64,000 nt of DNA from Ceratothoa steindachneri (GCA_963969495.1 OZ018326.1:4004444-4068443); one strand, 5' to 3'. Numbered from the stretch's first letter, positions 11,150-24,419 are shown. Notes: generated by a model not told the origin, from the letters alone. Numbers and translations: made by a program.

Positions 11150-12215
11150 AAATGATTAAATAGACCATCACTTTGTTGAATCACCAATTTGAGTCTTTTT
11201 TTCACACACGAAAGCTTTATCTTACTTCATTAAAGCCAATTTCTTGCCAAGATTCACGCATTTTGCTTTTCACTTCTGGTTCAGCAACCTTTCCTCTTCG
11301 AGTTCTGTTAGCATTTCTTTTTAGTAACTTCAAAATTAAGTAATCCTTGGGGTTACATTCTGGCTTTTGCGGCGGCCACTCATTTTTCGTTATTAATATT
11401 GGCGTATTGCTAAGTAGAAACGGCTCTGTGGCGTGGCTTCCAAGCAAAAGTGGTCCATCTTTTTGAAAAATAAAGTCATTTTCTTGATACAGGCGACGAC
11501 AATCAGGCAACAACTTTGCTTTCAGGAGTTCAATGTAATTAGCAGAATTTACTTTTGTCTTTTCGGTATCAATAAAATGAATATCTGTTTTTCCATCCGA
11601 AGAGACTCCTCTAGATTTTGTAAAGTCTTGAAATTTCCTAATAGAGTCGGTTCATCGGTATGTCATGCTTTTTAACACGCCCGTAGACATCATTCCGGCG
11701 CTTTAAGAGAATTTCTATAGCGAATCTTTTTCATCCGTGATGATAATATTTATAGCATCAGCGACAGAAAAGTTTTCAAGTATGTGTTTGCAACTTATTT
11801 TTATTTTATCCTTAACAGTATCATTTTTTTCTAGAAAAGACTAATCTTTTAAAAGCTTTTAGGTTTTGTGTTTTAATTATTCGTTGTACAGAACTTCATC
11901 CAATATTCAAGTTTTTAGTAATTGTTCTTTGCGATAAATTACATCCTGGTTCATCTTATTGAAAGCAGATTTTATCGTTAATGTAATACACATTCCCCAG
12001 TTCTGAAGATTTTTAAGGTCTATCGCATCCTGGTTTTCTGTTAGCGCTTCCTGTCTCATGAATCTTTTTAATGCTTTCCACATCACGTCTTTTCTACATT
12101 TTTCCAAAAATCCTCGCAATACACTTCCAGTCTTCCATCCCATTTGACAGTAACAAGCTTTAATGAGAATGCGATCTTTTTCTGACAACGTCATTATGGG
12201 TACTGATGAACTGTA
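11150..12215 (-). pseudogene. Second mariner-like transposase, decayed
   Basis: A minus-strand remnant of a different mariner relative from that at 2590-3870. The N-terminus (12190-11920) reads MTLSEKDRILIKACYCQMGWKTGSVLRGF, the typical start of invertebrate mariner-like proteins, with a helix-turn-helix region. The middle is frameshifted, with AINIIITDEK (about 11750), the block holding the first catalytic Asp. The C-terminal part (11513-11217) reads CRRLYQENDFIFQKDGP, around the second Asp (usual form FQQDGAP), then NEWPPQKPECNPKDY, around the third (usual form SPDLNPxDY), then ESWQEIGFNEVR. A frameshifted tail follows with KKRLKLVIQQSDG. At least three frame breaks make it nonfunctional. 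The plus-strand frames in this interval are shadows. Confidence 0.8.
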
Positions 12216-12239
12216 AATAAAGACATCCATAATATGACA

Positions 12240-14980
12240 TGTTCATTCCTGGAGGCTTTTGTAAGAACGTCAAATTTCTGTACGATATTGCACAATAAAA
12301 TAATATTTTATCTCGATATTCGTTTTGTGAGCCATGTTGTTATTTTTGTGAAGTGCAAGAAAACTGGAAATGGTATCTAAATTCACTTCCTTGAATTCGA
12401 ATAAGCGAGATTAAAAGCATCTTGTATATGAAAATTGTCATCAATAGGGAAGTAGTTACTGAGATATTAATTTTTTATAAATGCGTCATTTAGGGGAGAG
12501 GGGCACACGATATTTCGAGGAAGAAAATCTTGAAATTTTTAATGTTGTTCAATTTTTTTCACTTTAAATTTTAATCAGGCAATTGTATATTTAATTCCTA
12601 ATAGTATTTACAGTTAAAAAATTATTCCTAATACTCATGAGTGTTTTTGTCGGGCAAAATAAAATGAATTATTTATACTATTTCAAACGAATTGAGAGTG
12701 GAGTATTCTAGTTTATTTGGAAAGAAAATTATATTTAAATGACTCTATTTCACCATTTAACCGATGATGTAGTTCTTTGCTTTAAACATTAATTGAAGAA
12801 GGAAAATCAATATATAGACCAAAAATGAAGCACTTGTCTTTTGTGTTTATTAAAACATAATAGTTTTCTCTTAATACTGTTTGCGTTTGGTCCTCATTTG
12901 AAAATTTTACCCTGGTTTGAAGTACATACACAATGGATATATTTTAAGTGAACCATACATATAATATTAATGTAAAAGTTTATTGCTCCTCACAAATGGC
13001 TTATTTTCTCCACCATCTTTCTACTCGTAGTATGTCGAAATTGTAAATTCAGTCACCTTGTGAGGTATCAGGAAACAACGATAATATGAAGAATTGAATA
13101 GTGAATTTTTGTGAGTTAACTTTGCTATTAGAATTTGTTGAACGACGGATTTTCCTTGAGAAAGCCTTAAATAATAACATTTCATACCAATACCTCAAAG
13201 TAAAAAGGTAATCAAAAGTTTTTAGAACCCATTTATGTATATATAAATTTGGGAAAAAAATTTACATTTGCGGAAAGTAATTTAAGCTGATTTAACACAT
13301 GAAATTTAACAATTGTATCATTTCTCTAGGTTAGAGGCATTTAAGTCGGTAAAATTAGAGAAGGTGCGTTTTTTAAGGATTAAGTTTGGTTATATAAGTT
13401 TAAATATTTAAATGAATTTTTATTCTAGAAAAAAAAGACAGGATACATTAACTGATGAAAGAAAAGAATCTTACAGTAAGTTTATGATAAATTGTTTCGT
13501 TATATAACAAGCACTTTACTGGCGATGACAACTGTGAAACAACCAAAATGATCGTAATTTTATTTCGGTCTCTAGGGCTAAAAGTCTGATTGTCATTGAT
13601 ATTTCGTCACTAACAAAAATGAGTTTTTCTACATACAGCTTGTAATGGAGATTTAATGTGCGAAAGATCCTTAGTGTAATCACTTCAAACGTTAATAGAG
13701 AGAAAACGTTTATAGACAAAAATCCTGGAATCAAATGTAACAAATGAAGTCCCAATTACTTGATAAAATAAATTATACTGAAGAACAAGAAGTGTCAACT
13801 ATGCTCTCGGGTAAGATTTTAGGAATTAATAGCTTTAAAATTCTTTGTATTTTGGTCCCAATGTGTTATTGCCTTTTGTCATAATACAAAGACATGTGAG
13901 CAAAGTACTTCGATAGCGATATGTATAAGGATTTGAAGTTGCGGATGTCACAAAAAACTTACTAGCACTGATATATGGTCATAGGTCAAGGAAAATAGCA
14001 GGTAGAGCATCGAATACGAGCAAATTGTATAAAAGACATTATAAATTGAGAAAAATGTTGAAATCTAATAAACTGGAAAGATTTGTATTCATGGCTGTTA
14101 CAAAATGTAGATGTAAAAATTATTACCTCAAAAAACACTTTATGAAAGGAGAAAAATAATTGTCAATTTCAGCTGATATTAGAATGAGGAAGTTTACTCC
14201 TTTCCTCTCCCGCCCCTCTCTATAAATCCTCTACCTTATAAAAGGAGAGAGTTGTTAGACTTCACTGGAAAAAATGAACAGGCCTTTTATGAATGCTTAT
14301 AAACAGCCAAAACAAAATACGATTATTTTTAAATTTTAACAATCTGTCATTACTAAAACTGTTTATTTGGTAATAAAATCTTCTAAAACTGGGACTATAT
14401 CAGGTAAGTAAAGATACCAAGAGATTTTTAAAATATATAACAAAGTTAATTTAACTTTGTTATGAGGAAAACATTGCCGATAACTTTTATCATTGTTTTA
14501 TTCAAAATACTAGATTTATCTTAGAAAACTGAAAGAGATATTTGAATTTTTATAAAATACCTTTTACTATTGTATATTACTAAAATATATTTTTAATATT
14601 TAAAGATAAATACCACATTTTCATTGGTACCCTGAAATCCCTCTATAATTTACCTTAAATATTTTACTTTCACCTAACACTTACATTTAACGTAACCCTA
14701 GATAATATACGAGTCATTTTGAGTTAAATTATTAAAATATATGATTGTTGTAGTCCCACACGACAATATTTTCTAACATGTTGTAAAAGAGTTTATGAAT
14801 AAATATATAAATATCTTGAGAATAGATTGTTATGCAAAATTAACCTATTTTATCGTCCTGGAATAATTTATTATCATTAAATTTGTTCTTAACATTTCTA
14901 GACCATAATTTTGGCGTGATTTTGTTCTTAGAACAATGCTAAGATTAGCAATGACTCACTTTACTATGATTTTGAGTCGA
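12240..14980. other. AT-rich gene desert
   Basis: No supportable gene or recognised repeat over about 2.7 kb. Short open frames look random. An acacgaca at about 14757-14765 resembles the LTR ends elsewhere, but no LTR body is recognisable upstream. Confidence 0.5.
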
Positions 14981-14984
14981 GTGT

Positions 14985-15065
14985 TTATGCAATTGAGCAA
15001 CCGCTGAACGCATCCCCCTCGGAGAAAGGTTTGGAGATTCAAATCACGTCTTTAACACGGACAAT
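14985..15065 (+). other. Possible SINE fragment related to 9270-9345
   Basis: Contains gattcaaatcacg followed by an acacgg, comparable to ggttcgaatcac...cacgg at 9318-9345. A cgctgaacgc stretch also parallels the cgctgactca at 9300. The B box is imperfect. Weak evidence, given only because two copies would support a SINE family. Confidence 0.25.
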
Positions 15066-15419
15066 CACATCACAGCTATCCTTTCACTTTTCTTCTTCAG
15101 AAAGCAACATATATATATAACCTCCAATGCTTTACACTCCTACAGATCACACTCATGAATGTGCATATCTATTGTTATAAAAAATCCAACCTCTAGCATA
15201 CTATTCCAAACCTAAATACTAGAGCCTGAACGGAGCTGCCTGGAATAGCTTAGATAACTAATATTTTGACCAGCTTGTAGCGAGCTTCTTCCAAATGCAT
15301 ATCGTAGATCATCCTAGCCGGAATGGAATCATTTACCCCTTATTTCTTCCATTGTATGTCTTCATCCAGTTGGGAGTTAAACCAATCCTGTTACTACATA
15401 AGCATTTTAGGCTGGGGTT

Positions 15420-15690
15420 CAGTTATATAAAGGTTTGAAAATCTCCTTCATTCGAGCCGCGCTCAGATTTTCGCTCTATTAATCGCTTGAAGCTTATTAT
15501 CCGTGAGGCGAAGGGTTCAGCTATTCAAGGAAAATGTGATAGGCTCTCCTCGTCACCCACAAACAGGTCTTTCTCGTCTCTAGCTAAGAGTATCTCTAAC
15601 AACTTTAGTCGCTCTACCTTTATTCACTCTTTCGTGCTGATGGCTTTATCTTTGTTTTTTCCTATTTGGCTTCCGTTTATTATGTAAATC
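15420..15690 (+). pseudogene. LINE fragment, linker between endonuclease and RT
   Basis: A 66-residue open stretch (15487-15687) includes REAKGSAIQGKCDRLSSSPT then FSSLAKSISNNFSRSTF. This is the pattern found just upstream of the reverse transcriptase in R1/jockey-type LINEs, where a similar block (S.R.FW.L.KSISNNF..S..PPL) precedes the RT. After STF the frame continues as FIHSFVLMALS, likely a frameshifted form of the usual proline-rich continuation. It is short, with no endonuclease or RT attached. Confidence 0.5.
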
Positions 15691-15699
15691 CACTCTAAA

Positions 15700-16028
15700 A
15701 GACTCTAATTTTAATATTTCAACCTTGTGCTTCTATTATGAAAACAATACAGCATCCTATAATCAAGTTTAAGGGGACCATTTCAGTCAATTTTCCAAAA
15801 AATTTCTATCACATTTTCTGAAGCAGCAATCTTTCCTCTATTCGTAGTTAAACTCTCACAAGTGGTTGATAATTATATATTAACTTAATTTTACAACAAA
15901 TGTGGCCGAACTTTGTGTGCGATTTTTATCTAAAAGAGGCAGTGCGTGTGCACATTTCATTGGAGAGGGGGGTGATCCAATATACGATATATGTTATATA
16001 CTGCAATCCAAACACAAACACATACACA

Positions 16029-16031
<3 letters not shown>
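15700..16031. other. Unassigned AT-rich DNA
   Basis: I see no gene or repeat here apart from a short CA-rich lead-in (acacaaacacatacacactc, about 16012-16031) to the TA tract that follows. Confidence 0.5.

Positions 16032-16066
<35 letters not shown>
16032..16066. repeat. (TA)n microsatellite
   Basis: A pure TA tract preceded by a CA-rich stretch. Confidence 0.93.
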
Positions 16067-16072
<6 letters not shown>

Positions 16073-16219
16073 ATTGCCTCTGTACATAGAGTATCTTTAG
16101 CATTACACGCTATCTACGATCAGTTAAAAACATAAAAATACTCACTGAACTTTAAAGCCCATTTTCTCGAAAAAACAAATATTAACAAAAATCAGAATAA
16201 ATCCTTTATCTATTGTTAA

Positions 16220-16880
16220 ATTTTTACTACAGTCACTCGAGGGTGAGCGGGTCTTCTTTTCTCTTGCTCCCGAAATTCCTGTTTGGCACTATGAATTGTG
16301 ATCCAGCCAGAATTCTTACTAAGTCTGTGAAGGATAATTCGGTATGGCACCGATACGAAAATGTGACGATCTTCTAAGTTTTAGAAGTCGATTTCGGAAC
16401 TGGGTGAGTGACTGATCACTTTGATCTAGTGGTCTATCGTCTCTCACGGAATAATTCTCTTTCTTTCATTATGGGGCTTATTTATAGACTGGCGACCGCT
16501 CCACCTAAGGGGGACGGGGCGAGGCCGCTGAGTACGAGGGGGGAGTTGCACCGCGGAGACCAGGTCTGCTTCTTAATGAGAGGCACTGACAACCATCATA
16601 TAATTTCTCTTCGGTGTTCTTTTTGATCTGAAACTGCTTTTTGGAGTGCTTTAACCGTGGACCTCCGGACCTCGTAGGGAATTGGATCTTTTGAGAGCTG
16701 TTTTATTGCCTTTTGTGGTTACCTTGGTCCTGCAACACGCCTCGACTTTCAACTCGGCGGGGAAGATCAAAGTCTTTCGGAATGTTTGACTGTTATTCAG
16801 TCGACTAACGTTCTCACGCCTCCCTTCTTCTGGGTACCTTTTTCTCGTTCTCTCTCCGAAGAGGGTCTTTAACATATATG
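16220..16880. other. GC-richer unassigned island
   Basis: Clearly GC-richer than the flanks, with blocks such as ggggcgaggccgctgag and a 74-codon minus-strand frame at 16651-16875 rich in Arg and Lys. The composition resembles the retroelement LTR and untranslated regions elsewhere in the window, but no terminal motif or domain lets me assign it. Confidence 0.35.
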
Positions 16881-17024
16881 TCCGCTTGGCCCTTTGTGTG
16901 GCGTTATGTTATAATTCCTCTACAGGGACTGTAATATATTATAAAAATTATTCTAAATAGGCCGTGGTAAAGTTATAATAAATAGAATATACAACTCCTA
17001 AAAATATTACACGCACTTGAAACG

Positions 17025-17118
17025 GTTCCCTTAATACTCGAAATAGGATTCGTACTCTTGTATTAAAAGTATGTGGTACTAAAGCTCTAACCAATGTAAT
17101 TGTTCGACTATTCCGCTT
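17025..17118 (-). other. tRNA-like segment (tRNA-Lys-like), pseudo-tRNA or SINE head
   Basis: On the minus strand the segment reads a D-arm-like TTGGTTAGAGC, then an anticodon-loop-like ACTTTTAATA (TTT anticodon context, as in tRNA-Lys), then TACGAATCC, resembling the T loop. The spacing fits a tRNA. The acceptor ends do not pair, and the anticodon and T stems are poor, so a functional tRNA is unlikely. A SINE head or degenerate pseudogene fits better. Confidence 0.4.
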
Positions 17119-17599
17119 TTGTTCAAAAAACAAATCTTTACCTTCCTCATTGAAACAGTTTTTGACACATTTAAACCCTAAAAAATGTAGCAGTCCCCAC
17201 GCACCCCTTACTACCTATCCTCGTGTTGTTCTGATGACATCTATTTCTGATCACTAGTATGGATTTCTCGCGAAGTTGAATCAATTAGTGATATGGTTTT
17301 TATATTTCACTGCACTATTGTTAACGTCCTTGAAAATTTGGGGAGTCAGGAGATAGTTTCTATCGCCATTTACAGAGAGGTGGTACCACCGTGGTTTTAT
17401 CTCAAAGCTCCCCTTTTTTGGTTTCCTTCCTTCACTATGAACCTTGATTTAAATCTTCTTCACATACTCTTAAGAAATTTACATTTACTCTTATCTCCCT
17501 TAACAGTGGTTTACTTCAAGTTCCTACATATTTCCTTCTGTTTTTTCATAATTTTATCTGCCGCAACAATATTATGCTCCTTTATCTTTCACTCATGCT

Positions 17600-18455
<856 letters not shown>

Positions 18456-18739
18456 TAATTGGGTCAGATTTGATATGAATATTGTTCTGTGTCAAGTGCC
18501 GTAAAAAAACAAAACAAAATTCTAGTATGCCCTTTGGGGCACCTGTTGCCGAACAGGTGCCTCAACCCGTGGACCTGATCCTTGGCAGCTCTTACCCAGT
18601 AAATTAATAACCATACACTTTCTCCCCCAACGAATTCCGATCCTGGTTGTTTCGTGCTAATTAGCCATCATTTTATTGATTGTTATTTGTATTTCGATAT
18701 CCGGTTTTCTGAATCTCGATCGTTATGCGAAAGACCATT

Positions 18740-19290
18740 GGCGAAACCTGTACAATATATACCCTACTTTTTTTATTTGATTCTAGAGATAGAAGTTGTT
18801 ATTTTGACGAAAACCTGATAGATCTAGCTAGCTTCCAAAATCCCATAATCCTCTTATTTATATTCATAAAATATTATAAATTTTGAAATTCATATTTTAT
18901 TTGGGCAAATAGTGGTATCACACCTGAGTGAAATTCCTAAACCCTATTCATGCTCCAAATATATTAAAAATAATTTTGAAAATCTTTTTTAAATTCAGGA
19001 CGATACAAAGGTAAATGGATATTGCTAACTCTTTCCCGTAATCTATTGTACTCTATTCCTTACTATACTTTACTATTTTGTCATTAAAACATTTAGAAAA
19101 CTAGTTTACGTTGTTCCCGGCACTTAGGAACATTTAAGTTTTGAGGATAACGTAAAAAAAAACGCGTTCTTTCTTAGAATTGATGCCATAGAGCACAGGT
19201 TGTATAATTAGGTCATTATTATGAGTAAATTGATTATATATTATTGGTTAAAAAAGAAGTCACTCTCCATAAAAACTCTCTTAGAAGAAC
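18740..19290 (+). repeat. Dispersed repeat family X, copy 1
   Basis: Aligns in order with 27350-27870. The clearest block is ggatattgctaactctttc, followed by a block around aatctattgtactct. Other paired blocks are ggtcattattat.agta, attatatattat and the flanking attcatgctc. Indels are common, so the copies are old. No protein is recognisable. It could be a nonautonomous transposon or untranslated retroelement DNA. Confidence 0.6.
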
Positions 19291-21902
19291 TATTTATCAA
19301 CACACATGAAAAATCAAAAGTTGCTGAAAGAGCTAAAGAGTATACTCGCTACATTCTATAGGACAGTGTTAAGATAAAAAGGATTAATTCAGAAATTTAA
19401 TTAAATAATATTGACAAAAGATTAGTGGTCGTTTAATTGACTCGTGAAATTTTATCAGAAAAAATTGTAATGAGTTACACGACTTAAATAAATCAATATT
19501 AACATTATGTAGCTGGTAACTAAGCCAATTTTGGTAAAATAAAATTAGCTGTAAAATATTATTAGTCAATATTAGTCAGGATTGTAAGAGATTTATTTAT
19601 CCCATTTTAGAAGTTCTTTTGAAACTTATTTTTCCCATTTTGAAATTTATTTTGAAAAGTTCATTTATATGAATTCGCCCTAACGCTGGGCTGGGAAAAC
19701 CCTCGCCCGCTAGCCCAATTTTCATCGCTCCCTGAGTAATATATTTTTATGGACAAATTTTTAATACTGAAATTTAAATAATATTTGTAAGTCCAACTTC
19801 CGTGTTGGGAATCAATAAAAATATTATTTTTTTAGATCTTAATCATGAGTATATCGCACCTTTTAATAAATTACAAAAGTCAATTTTATTTATCGCTCGC
19901 CCACTTTTTTCATTAGAAATTTTCACCCACGTCTCTAAAGGGTTTCCCCACCCCTGCACTAACAAAATAGAATGCTGATGTTAACTAATATTTTTTAGAG
20001 TTGTTAACAATATTTGTTTTCCAGTTGTGCACTGAATGTACTTTCTATATGGATAACGTAAAATGTAGTTAAAATCAGCTATAATATGTTCATGAAGGAG
20101 TAGAAAGATGGTTTTTGTAAAAGTAGCTAATTGAAAATTTAAAATAATTAAAAGGTTGGTACGAAAGTTTGTCCTGCATTTTCCGAAGAAAAGAGGTTTA
20201 AAATGTTAATATATTCTGGTATATTGCGTTTAACTAATTCAAATATCACCTACACTCAATGTTATTTATACAGAATAAGAAAAAAGAGGGAAAATAATCG
20301 AGGAATAATTTGTTTCCTTCTTAATTTTAGTAAAATATTTACACACTTATGACGTCACGAGATTAAAACTATTTATGTAAATTATGTTGTTAGTTTTGAA
20401 ACCGCTAAAAGGGTGATACTAGATTTAAAGTATCTCGCCTTAAATGTTTTTCAGGCTTTATTCTCCAAATTTACTTAATTGTTAATAGAAAATATATTAC
20501 TCAAATGCTCACGCCTGATTCCAAATAATAGGACTCTCCTTCAAAAATTGTACTGGATCATAAAATTCTCTCAAGTGAAGAGAATGAAGTTTCATTCCTC
20601 TTTGTTTATATTAACTCAAATTATATTCCTCTACCTTTGATAGACTCTAGAATGGTATATATATATAATAGTATAAAATAGAATATTATAGTGAATAAAC
20701 ATTTTTTGATCATAATCAACCCAAAATGTTAACTTAAATTCCATTGAAATACACTTGAAAATAAATTATTTTATTAATTATATATTAAATTAACATGAAT
20801 TACAACGTTGATGTGTTACAGTTTTGTATTATTGTATTTTTCCTAAGGAAAATTAAAGTTGCTCAAAATCATAATTTCTTTGCTAACCGCCAAAATGAAG
20901 TTAATAAAGTTCTGATCCTCAAAGAAAGAAAGATTCTCTATTATAAAGGAACGTGGACCTCAACATTAAGATATCGAACTTATTTGAAATCACTGTAAGG
21001 TTAATAAATTAAATATGGCAAATAGTGACACTTCTTAGATGTTCTTGTCATATTGATGAGCGCAATCGGTATAAACATGATGTCTCTTCTTCTTCATAAC
21101 TGATTCAGTTCTCAAGAATTTTGGCCCTTACATATAATTATATAATGAGGGCCATGTATTACGCATTTTATGATTAATCAGCTATAAATTTAATTAGGTT
21201 GCTCTTATTTTCTTAGTCCTTTATAAATAGGCATTTATTTATTTGCAAATAGAAATATTTGAAAAATATGGGTTGTTTTAGGGGGAATGGATTTATCGTG
21301 TGAAATTCCTAGGTGATCATAGTTGTAGTAAAAGTGGAAATGAGCTTGTGTCGGAGTTTAAAAGTGTGGTTTGTAAATCTAATATAAAGAGATTTTAGTG
21401 TACGCAGTTGGTTTTCGGTGTTTGCTGTATCTTTAAATGACAAATTATTTAATTTGGTTTTATTATGGTGTGGATGTCTGTCTGTTTTGGTAGTGTAGTC
21501 GGATAGGGGAGAATTCGGGAGTACTGAGCGGGGCTCTATTTCTGTTGCTGATGCCTAATTGAGTGCAAATACTTCCCCCCAAAATGACTAATATTTTTAA
21601 AATATTTCTATTATGTCTCTATTTTTCAACGAAGATACCCAGAACTAATTATTTATCTCAGTTTTTATTTTAAAAACAAAAACTTATTTCCTAATCCCTA
21701 ACAGTTAAAGGCCCTGCCTTTTTATAATTTCCAATATAATTAATTTATAAATATCTGATGACTTCTCTAAAAAAATTCTTATGTTTGTATATATTTATAA
21801 TGTAATATCCTTGTGAATCGGATCCTACCCGTAACGTCGGTACCAATAAGTTAAAATATAATAATGAACTTCAAAAATTTAGCCTGTTTATTTATCCTAA
21901 AA

Positions 21903-21906
<4 letters not shown>
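19291..21906. other. AT-rich gene desert
   Basis: No coding or RNA feature that I can support. Short open frames such as 20795-20998 lack motifs and resemble random AT-rich frames. Confidence 0.5.

Positions 21907-21971
<65 letters not shown>
21907..21971. repeat. (TA)n microsatellite
   Basis: A pure TA tract preceded by a short A run. Confidence 0.96.
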
Positions 21972-21974
<3 letters not shown>

Positions 21975-22984
21975 AAAACTATGCAAACTATTATTAAGAT
22001 CATTTTTTTTTAACTGAATTTAAATGTTTCGATGACTTAGCCTAATCAATAACCCTAGAAACAAGAGAGCTTATTGTTAAGATTTATAATTTAGTAAAAT
22101 ACTAAGTGACAAGAGTGCAAGTTAAGTTAAGTTACTTAATACAAGACTAAAATATTCCATTAATTTATGATAGAATCTAGAGTTTGGATCGTTTTTGATT
22201 TCTCTTTAATATAGGTTTTAATTTTAGGAATAAAATCGTTTCTAATATACATTTTTCCTTGGGATGGTTGTTTTTAAGCACAATTTTCTCTATCTAAAAA
22301 ATAATTTAAGGCTTAAATAATTTTATATGATCTCGTTTAGAGGAGACGTCTGGTTTGTTAGAGATAGATTCGTGAGCGTCGACCTTCCCCGTCTTCTTCT
22401 TCATGAGGCAATGGATTGACCTAATGCTCGAACCAATCTATGATAAATCGCAAGATACCAACTATAATTTTTAATTACAGATTCGCGTAAAAGGAATAAA
22501 ATTCCTTCCGTATTGGTGAGATACAACATACTATTATTCTCCTTTATTTATATAAATTCTGGTTGGATATATAGATAGAATTTATTCAGTCTATCCCATA
22601 TTTGTGAAGAACTTTGATGATAAAGAGAATTAAGAAACTTTTGAATATGTTCCTACAAAACTGAGTCAGGCTTGCTAATGTTTTAAAAAAATAAACCAAG
22701 TGAATTCTAAATCAACTTCTTTAGAATGAAGGATAATTATGGTCATTCTACCCGTCATCGAAGAAGAGTTGGGAAATAATGGGAATTGGGAGCTAAAAAG
22801 AAGAGGAAATATAAAGAGAAAAAACGCTGTATAGAAAGTGTTTTATAGTGTCGATCTTAAAATCTATTACACCTAATTATTAATTAAAGCATACAACTAT
22901 CATTAGTTTGTGTATTAAACATAAATAGCGAACCTCTCACAAAAATATAAGCCACATCGACTATAAGAATAATAATTTCAAAAA
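21972..22984. other. AT-rich DNA, one weak B-box-like site
   Basis: No gene. At about 22421-22432 the minus strand reads ggttcgagc, a B-box-like core, but no A box or fold accompanies it. Confidence 0.45.
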
Positions 22985-23135
22985 ATAAAAATTACATGAA
23001 ACTTTAAGACAATATTTAACTGATTTGTGATAAATTTTAGAACAAACTGAATAAAGGAATTGCAGTTTTGATTGAGAAATTTACCAATGATACGAAAAAT
23101 AGAAGGTTTACAATTGAGAATGAGGTGGTCAGAAT
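22985..23135. repeat. Dispersed repeat copy B (partner at 2290-2445)
   Basis: Same family as 2290-2445; see that entry for the shared blocks. It lies about 70 bases before a (TA)n tract that itself abuts a PLE fragment, strengthening the idea that the repeat is PLE-associated untranslated DNA. Confidence 0.5.
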
Positions 23136-23201
23136 ATACATACATAAGCTTGACCAAAATATTTGATAATAGAATATCTTGGATCATGATACACTACACT
23201 A

Positions 23202-23204
<3 letters not shown>

Positions 23205-23287
<83 letters not shown>
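23205..23287. repeat. (TA)n microsatellite abutting a PLE fragment
   Basis: About 83 bases with a small interruption near 23279. The minus-strand PLE fragment at 23288-23509 ends directly against it. Confidence 0.96.
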
Positions 23288-23509
23288 GCAGATTTGTTAA
23301 AGACCATTGTATATTTCCTTGATTAAGATGGCGTTTAAGTTGTTTAACCTAGATTCTTTTCCCTCTTTTTTTTTAATTGTGGTGTTTACAACTAATATAT
23401 CCCTTGTTTGAGTGGTGTTATATGCGCTCTCAAAATGATTTTGGGCCGCTCCGATTTGAATGTTAAGGGGTTAACGCCTTGAAAGCGTCGTAGTTGTGAT
23501 GCCAACATA
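23288..23509 (-). pseudogene. PLE GIY-YIG fragment, left arm of palindrome
   Basis: The minus-strand translation starts near the centre of the palindrome with YVGITTTTLSRR, the YVG...T...L..R core of a GIY-YIG endonuclease. It continues, after a frame break, with IQIGAAQNHFESAYNTTQTR, DILVVNTTI and LNAILIKEIYNGL. The order matches the right arm and the GIY-YIG at 1000-1280. The fragment ends at the (TA)n tract. Only the endonuclease region is present, with no RT. Confidence 0.65.
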
Positions 23510-23751
23510 AGCTTCATAATAACTCGAAGTATGTTGGCATGACAATCACCCACCACTATTTCGAGGCGTTTAATCGTGCATCTTCAAATCGGAGCGCCTC
23601 AAATTCTTATGGATAGCCCAACAAGGGATATAGTAATTAAAAACACCACAATTAACGTAAATGAGAGAAAGAAATATAGGCGAAACATCTTAGAAGCCAT
23701 CTTAATCAAAGAAAAGAAGGCTAACCGGCTGGATTGGACCGTGTCGATTGA
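23288..23751. repeat. Imperfect palindrome, arms about 220 bp
   Basis: The arms are centred on a 20-base spacer (23510-23529). Innermost pairing is perfect (atgccaacata with tatgttggcat). Further out, aacgcct/aggcgtt, ggagcg/cgctcc and caaatcgg/ccgatttg pair, and the outer aattgtggtgttt pairs with aaacaccacaatt. Similarity continues to the TA tract on the left. Both arms encode PLE endonuclease sequence, so this is an inverted duplication of PLE DNA. Confidence 0.85.
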
Positions 23752-23775
23752 CATTACGTCAAGTGAGGAGGAATA
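23530..23775 (+). pseudogene. PLE GIY-YIG fragment, right arm of palindrome
   Basis: The plus-strand reading starts with YVGMTIT, then shifts frame to TTISRRLIVHLQIGAPQI, like LSRRLTAHLQNGAIKCH in the PLE at 960-2072. Next come SPTRDIVIKNTTINV and RRNILEAILIKEKKANRLDW, the usual EA...K...LN C-terminal end of PLE endonucleases. One frameshift near the start breaks the domain. It runs head to head with the left arm. Confidence 0.7.
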
Positions 23776-24419
23776 AATACTCCCTACAAACCGTTTCCAT
23801 TTCAAGGTTTCTAAGATTGATTGTTGTACTTATTTTTCTCTGTCATGTATTTTTCTCGGCAAAAGCAGCAAGCAAAGCGCTGGTGGGGAAAGGTCAAAGT
23901 TTTTCGCATACCACTTCCAAATCTAAATAAGTTTTCTTCACGTGTAAAAACCAATGAAGAGTGAAGTGCCAAATTAAGACCAAACTAAGTACACAAAACG
24001 GATAACATCAAGTGAAAATAAAAGGAACAAAAGCCCATTAGAGAATCAAGGTAAAGTGGCATTGGATAGAAAAATTATTTTCCTTTCTTTTCGCTCTCCC
24101 AATATAAGACACATATTCATTAAAGAGCTAGAGACAAAGAACAAACAGTGACACCATAACGAGTGACACCCTTTGATCAAGTCTGAGGACTATCGCGGTG
24201 AGGTTAAATGCTGACTCTCTGAATATCTTTGAAAATATTTACGGGGGTTAAACGGTGCACTCATCAGGCTTATAGATATCCCTTCGGTTACACGCCAATA
24301 TGCCAAAGGAAACGGACTAGGAACTCTTGGCCTCATCCAAAGAGACCCAAATGTTTTATAAAACTTATCTGACTCCCTAAATTCCTCCACAAACACAATC
24401 ACATATAAGTATCATATTT

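Noticed and set aside
23373..23655. A TTAA-flanked inverted-repeat element (MITE) with ends TTGTGGTGTTT
   Set aside because: TTAA does flank matching ends, but similarity between the arms continues outward beyond TTAA, and both arms encode PLE endonuclease. Inverted PLE duplication explains it better than a piggyBac-type MITE.
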